64,000 nt of DNA from Ascaris suum. Taxonomy: Eukaryota; Nematoda; Chromadorea; Rhabditida; Ascarididae. Under the pieces are notes generated by a model, which worked only from the letters and a program-made list of their open reading frames with translations, was not told the DNA's origin and made no database searches. The stretch covers positions 20,821,826-20,885,825 of the forward strand of contig CM024187.1 of the NCBI GenBank assembly GCA_013433145.1. Direction: 5' to 3'. Within the stretch, counting starts at the first letter, position 1; every line of letters begins with the position of its first letter. The position numbers and the translations under genes are program-made. Positions 59,301 to 64,000 of the stretch are shown here, in pieces.

Positions 59301-59313
59301 TCATCAGCGCAAG
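53358..59313 (+). CDS. Unidentified multi-exon gene, coiled-coil and hydrophobic segment
   Basis: I do not recognise this protein. Ten exons join in phase: 53358-53444, 54284-54415, 54625-54713, 54891-54960, 55957-56149, 56887-57018, 57683-57744, 58326-58367, 58602-58808, 59221-59313. The ATG at 53358 follows TTTCAGA, suggesting trans-splicing. The product starts with a Ser/Arg-rich segment (MNGRRSRSHSQSSSSSSRSW), then an acidic cysteine-containing region, then helical stretches (CLRRLDQLHDELLLLFADFE; LQSDVSALDESVEILSGSIK) that suggest a coiled coil. A hydrophobic run follows (IFTLLAVATLPFTVATFLKL), then a proline-rich part and a basic end (KDAVRRYVAH). The third intron needs a GC donor (GGAG/GCGTAA), and several other donors are weak (GTTATA, GTTTTT, GTGCTA). 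Individual exons could therefore be wrong, but ten consistent phases with open frames are hard to get by chance. It probably continues into the block from 59843. Confidence 0.5.
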
Positions 59314-59842
59314 GTGATAGCGGCAAAAGCATCGTCTTCAAATGCTGATACGCTTCCATCAGGCGTTAGTCGACCTCAGAATGGCGTACTTCTTTACTCG
59401 TCTCGTTTTTCTTGTTTCAAATGAGAACTACTGTTTTGTGTAACGCATATCAATTAAGGAAACAACGTCCTGATTATCGTCAGTGGCTGTGAGGTTTTTA
59501 AATGGATTTGCTTATTTTGCAATTGAAAAATATTTCACAATGTGACGAAATCAAATTTTCCGTTTCAATTATTCTATAATATATTTCCATTAAACTTGTT
59601 GCAGTGGAATATTTAATGGCGATAGTATTCTAGCGCATATTTGATAGTTGAGAGGGATAATAATTTAATATTCTGAATGTATAATCAATATCAGATCGGC
59701 TCGTTGAAATTTTTTTTTTGTAACGGGTAACGTGATGAGGAAAATTTTTCATTTCTAAGTCACCAATCAAAGTTTAAAATTGCATTGCAACTGCCGAAGT
59801 AATCTAATAGTAGATTGAAAGTCTGAAAGAAAAAAATTTCAG

Positions 59843-62800
59843 TGGTGTTCTCGATGGTCGATGCTTTCGTTAAATTTAACGTTAAAGAAGTCGAAGAGTG
59901 TTTTCGATGCGATCGTTACAAAAGATGTTTGGAAAAATGTCACCACTTCGTTGTTACGAATTCCAAACGTCGCAAAGAAACTGTTTGCAAGGAGTACGAT
60001 GGTTAAGGTTGTTGCCGAGAGTAGACTTGCAGCAAAATTTCAAAATGTTCGTCTTCTTTGCACATTATTATATAGTTTTCTGTTTGTCAGCTTATTTGCG
60101 TATTTGTTGAGGCATCCGCATTATCGGTCATTCACGTTCTCTCTGATTCGTAAATAAAATGCAGATGTACTCACTAGTTGAAACATTCGTATGTGTTGAA
60201 TAATTGGTGAATTTTGTGTGAAATGATTGAGAAAGTTTGTAGAGGGATATTTTCCTTCGACATCGGTTACTGATATAACGTTACGGAATTATTATAGCTA
60301 TATCTTTGAATTTTCGTTGTGGTATGGGTATTTTCTGTATTCAAGCTGTTATCAAATGTGTGCTCGTACGTAGTCGAAATCATTACAGGCGCTGTATTTC
60401 ATTCTTTTAGGCATACTCATCGGTGAAAAAATCCATAAATTGGAGCATTGCAAAAATACGGATGCAGCGCGATCGAACTATTCGAGGAATCGTTTCTTCG
60501 ATGGCTAAAATTGCTTCGCTCTCTCCACCTAAGCTGGTTCTAATTTTTCGATTTTTTTTTCATGTTCTCTGACGAATTTTTAATCGTTGTTGCTGATGAC
60601 TCCATCATAATCATTCAATGACAGACATTTACCTTTTTCTTCTGCCGTTTATTCCCTTCTTTTGCAAAGAGTACCCAGCGAAACAGACAAGTGATACATT
60701 GCAAGATTTATGCCATGTTTCACAATTGAAGGGGAACTACCGGATGCAATTCGAGTACCAAAAGACGCTCTTGGCCAGCCAAAGCCGTCTAACAAATGAG
60801 ACTATACCTCTGCCTGTTATATGGGATTTGCTTTCCGTTAGAACCGCCAATTCTTGTTTAGGAAGCGTTTCTTTTAAAAATTTTCTTTTTACCGACAAGA
60901 AAATTGCCAAAAGTGGATCGTTTAAAATTGAAATAAATGTTTTTTTGTCAGGATACGTTCAAATGTTATTCCCGTCGAAAACCAAGTGAATATGTAAGAA
61001 CTGTTTTATTTGAGACGGAGGATGCTTCAGAACCTGTTTATCCCGCAGGTTTGGTTCCTGCTTTTGAGCATTTTTTTTTTCATAATAGAGAAGTGGAAAT
61101 CGTTTTCGGAGCATTTTTGGCAAAATAAATCAATTTAGGTGGGAACAGTAGTATCTTCGGCAAAAAATTTCCGTTCTGCCTCGAAAAACTCCCTCAGAAG
61201 TTGTTCAACGACCGATAAGCGTTCTAAGCCAGGCCATTAAAACTACTTTATTTAAGTGGTTGAAGGTGTCACAGTGTTCATCGACAGATTCACCCCCAGA
61301 GGAAAAGTGCATTCGAAACAGCACTTGTCACTTGTTGGCAGCTCTTGGTCACACTCTCCATTCTACGCATTATTTTTCTTCGCTTGTTGGCAGGAGAAAC
61401 GCAAAGGCGGTAAGTTGAGTTCTCTTCCCCACTGCTTTTGACTAGCCAATTTGGTCGGTCTTACTTGTTTCCTTCAATTATGCTTTTTGGCTAATCAGTT
61501 TCTTTTTTTTCCTGGATGAGTAGGGCGAGGTTCAACTTTGTTTGCAATGATTTTTAGCTTCACTATCAGCCGTATTATGCTTGCTTATTTTTCTGTTCAC
61601 ATTCTCACATTCCAGTCATTCACCTTTTCAGTCACATGTGTTCAGTTCAGTGTATCGGACGAAAAATGCTGACAAACTTTAGGTTGCAAAGTGCTTTTTT
61701 TTCACTCTTTAGGTTACTTTGATTTTACTCATTAGTGTAGTTTATAGGACGTGTTAGGAAATATTTTCAAAATTGAAGATTGTTCATTATTTCGCTTACG
61801 TTGTCCACTTAGTGCTTATCGGGATAAGGTTTTAAGTGGAAATTGTGTTTATCGCAAATGTTTTTTGAAAGTCGGCAAATTCGCGTTCATCTCTGTGGAG
61901 AATTCGCCAAATAATTTTTCTGTGTTTAGTATATTGAATCACTACGTGATGGATCGGCATGCAGTGCACCTCGGATTGCTTGCGAAAAATGTTGGTGGAC
62001 AGGCAAATGCCCTACGGTGAGTTCAGTATTCTCTTAGACGCTGCAGTTAACCGCCAGTACTGCGTTCAGTAATGCAGCTTTCTTTAATATATGCGATGTT
62101 TGTTTTACCACATTCGCCATATGCGTACATTGCTGACAAGTTACGCCGAGCTGGAGAAAGAAAACGTACTGCCGTTTTTCAAGCATAGTTTATGCAGGGA
62201 TGTCAGTATGTTCTGGTATGGGGAGGACGTACAGAAATCACTTTCGACGAGATTGAAAGATAATCCCATGGCGACATCAGGTCAGGAGGCTCCTCTTTTC
62301 ACGCTTCCCCGTGGTATTTGAGACTGTAAGAAAAATTGACAGAACGGACGCCTTTGGTCATTGTGTGCCGTTGATTTTGTGATTCGAAATAGCAGCTGCG
62401 TTCTGCGCATTGATCTGCTACAGCGTGCAAAATTTTGCCACTATTGTTTCCATGGCCGCTAACGAATATCTCTTCTTCCCCTCCTCCTATCCTCCTGCTC
62501 ACTGCAAGACCCGAGAAGACGCCAGTATTTCGTCGACCCTTCCCCTGTGCTCAGTTACTTTGGGTTTTGTCGAAAAAAGCAACGTTTCTCTATGCAGCTA
62601 TTTGGTCTTGCATGTAACATATTGCAAGAATTATTTTCACCATATTCTAGTAAGTTGAGTTCTGTTCAAATAGTGTAGGTACGTAGCATGTCATATTTAC
62701 TGAAAGTTTGACCAGTAAAGCTTACATCTGTCCAAGAAAAAGCTGAAGGATTTTCAAAAGCTGGAAATTTAAAAAGTTGAGAGCTGTTTGCAGAAAGGAT

Positions 62801-63899
62801 GCAAACTTCTGCCGTGGCAGAAGTCATTCGATACGCTTCGTTTCATTGCATCCGAACCAGATATGATGCTGAAGTCGTTTGCAACACTAGGTTGGCCAGT
62901 TCGCGACACCTCGGGCATTATCCGTCGTGAGTACTAGTTATCTTGCTAACGTTTCGAAGAAAAAGTATGTGAAGTTAGCTAGAGAACAAGAAATGGCTTT
63001 GGAGAGTGAGGAGCTAACCGGCGTATTTTAATTCTGACCCTTCACACTAGACAATTTCTTCATCCTTACGAGTTACCTAACCGGAGCTTTTCAAGTCAAA
63101 ATAGCAACTGTTCATGCACTGAAAATAATTTCCGGTAAACGTGTTAATAAGCATCAAGGTAAGCGAAAAAAAAAACGACAGATCGTTTTGTGAGGTGAAG
63201 TGCTTGCGGTGGTTGTTTCGGAATACTGCGCTTCTTGGGAGAAAGATCGAATTTACAGTACCGAAGCAATTGATTTTACAGAATAACCGAAAATATGCAT
63301 AAGTTTACTGTTGCTAACAGTTGGCTGTAGTGGAAGAACGATGCATCGTACTTCCTCGAAATGGGAGCATAAAGTAGGCAATCTCAGGCGGACGCATATT
63401 TTTATATTGCATTGTTAGCGTCTCACCGTTTGTATAAGGGTGGTGATGTTTTTGAAGGTCAGAAGGATGTCCTCTTGCAACCGATGCTGCAAAAGACACG
63501 TCAATCGGAACCGGAAGATGAAATGGTGAGAGAACTCCTAAGATTTGTTGCCCTTTCAGCAAATTGGTTTTTGGGATTTCTTCGCACTACTTCGACCCGT
63601 ACCAGTCATGCTTGGAGATGATAATTTATCCCAAAAACAAGAGGCTACATGCACATCTTGCATAAAAGCGTGGTGCCTGTGAAGAACTTTGGTGTTCAGA
63701 AGGGCATTTCTGGAAAAGTTGATAACGAATCGAATTCGCGTTCAAGTGAAGTATAACGGAGCAAGCTTGACGAAAGCTTGTGATGAAAATTGTACAGAAT
63801 GATTGCGGTGACTTCGTTGCTGATGCACTTGCATTCCACAAATGTGCATTTGCGGAACGCATTCTTGTTGCAGCCCGCTTCGTTTCTGCTTTAGCTGAG
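59843..63899 (+). CDS. Further unidentified exons, same or next gene, runs off the edge
   Basis: Coding-like plus-strand exons continue to the window end. The clearest are 61748-62016 (90 open codons with SAYRDKVLSGNCVYRKCFLK and DRHAVHLGLLAKNVGGQ), 62794-62926 (LLPWQKSFDTLRFIASEP) joined in phase to 63051-63158 (FFILTSYLTGAFQVKIATVH), 63388-63525 (ADAYFYIALLASHRLYKGG) and 63798-63899 (VADALAFHKCAFAERILVAA). The last has a good donor (GAG/GTAGGT), so the gene goes on beyond 64000. The helical pairs from 62794 resemble HEAT or TPR-like repeats in style only. The exon from 59843 is open in two frames, one of them cysteine-rich. Links between some exons are unresolved (63158 to 63388 is out of phase). 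No family was recognised. Confidence 0.42.
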
Positions 63900-64000
63900 G
63901 TAGGTGGGTACTTCACCTTAATTTTTTAAGGTTTTGTAAAAAAGAACAAATCTATAAATAGATTCTTATTCTTAGAATTAATTCTTATAGCGTTGGTTTG

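Noticed and set aside
59843..60520. Thrombospondin type 1-like cysteine pattern in one frame
   Set aside because: The spacing is only loosely similar, the CSxxCG/WxxW core is absent, and the frame itself is uncertain.

Overview
This window is eukaryotic nuclear DNA from a nematode. I favour a clade V strongylid/hookworm-like worm, but I cannot name the species. The evidence is the AT-rich composition, genes split into 40-250 bp exons with GT..TTTCAG introns, kilobase-scale introns, and start codons lying 1-2 bases after a TTTCAG/TTTCTAG-type acceptor, which fits spliced-leader trans-splicing. There are no prokaryotic operons, rRNAs, CRISPR arrays or intact transposons that I can see. I rebuilt the exons by hand from splice signals, reading frame and protein-family similarity, and checked every junction for phase.

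The backbone of the left half is one plus-strand gene at about 2000-36806. It encodes the nucleolar DEAD-box RNA helicase DDX27 (yeast Drs1) in 16 exons, with all helicase motifs present. One exon carries an apparent 1-base deletion. Its sixth intron (9144-28337) is 19.2 kb long and holds two complete minus-strand genes of the major facilitator superfamily, both SLC22A18-like: 8 exons and 410 aa at 18536-22657, and 8 exons and 403 aa at 9501-13302. The same intron also has a short, unidentified minus-strand coding-like block at 25670-26396. Left of DDX27, a small divergently oriented minus-strand gene is suggested by two coding-like exons at 128-243 and 1140-1262.

The stretch 36807-53357 is mostly empty of recognisable genes. 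It holds a 107-bp TA microsatellite in the last DDX27 intron, three poly-C tracts, a perfect 38-bp palindrome, two copies of a dispersed repeat, small tandem duplications, a CpG-dense patch and one isolated coding-like minus-strand exon.

The right end (53358 to past 63899) is a plus-strand, exon-dense region. Ten exons from 53358 to 59313 join in perfect phase into a protein with a Ser/Arg-rich start, an acidic segment, coiled-coil-like helices and a hydrophobic segment. A second block of exons (59843-63899) may be the same gene or the next one, and it runs off the window edge. I do not recognise the family of either block.

The main points for a second look are the nested antisense transporter genes, the single-base frameshift in the helicase, the unidentified right-hand gene, and the palindrome/poly-C cluster.
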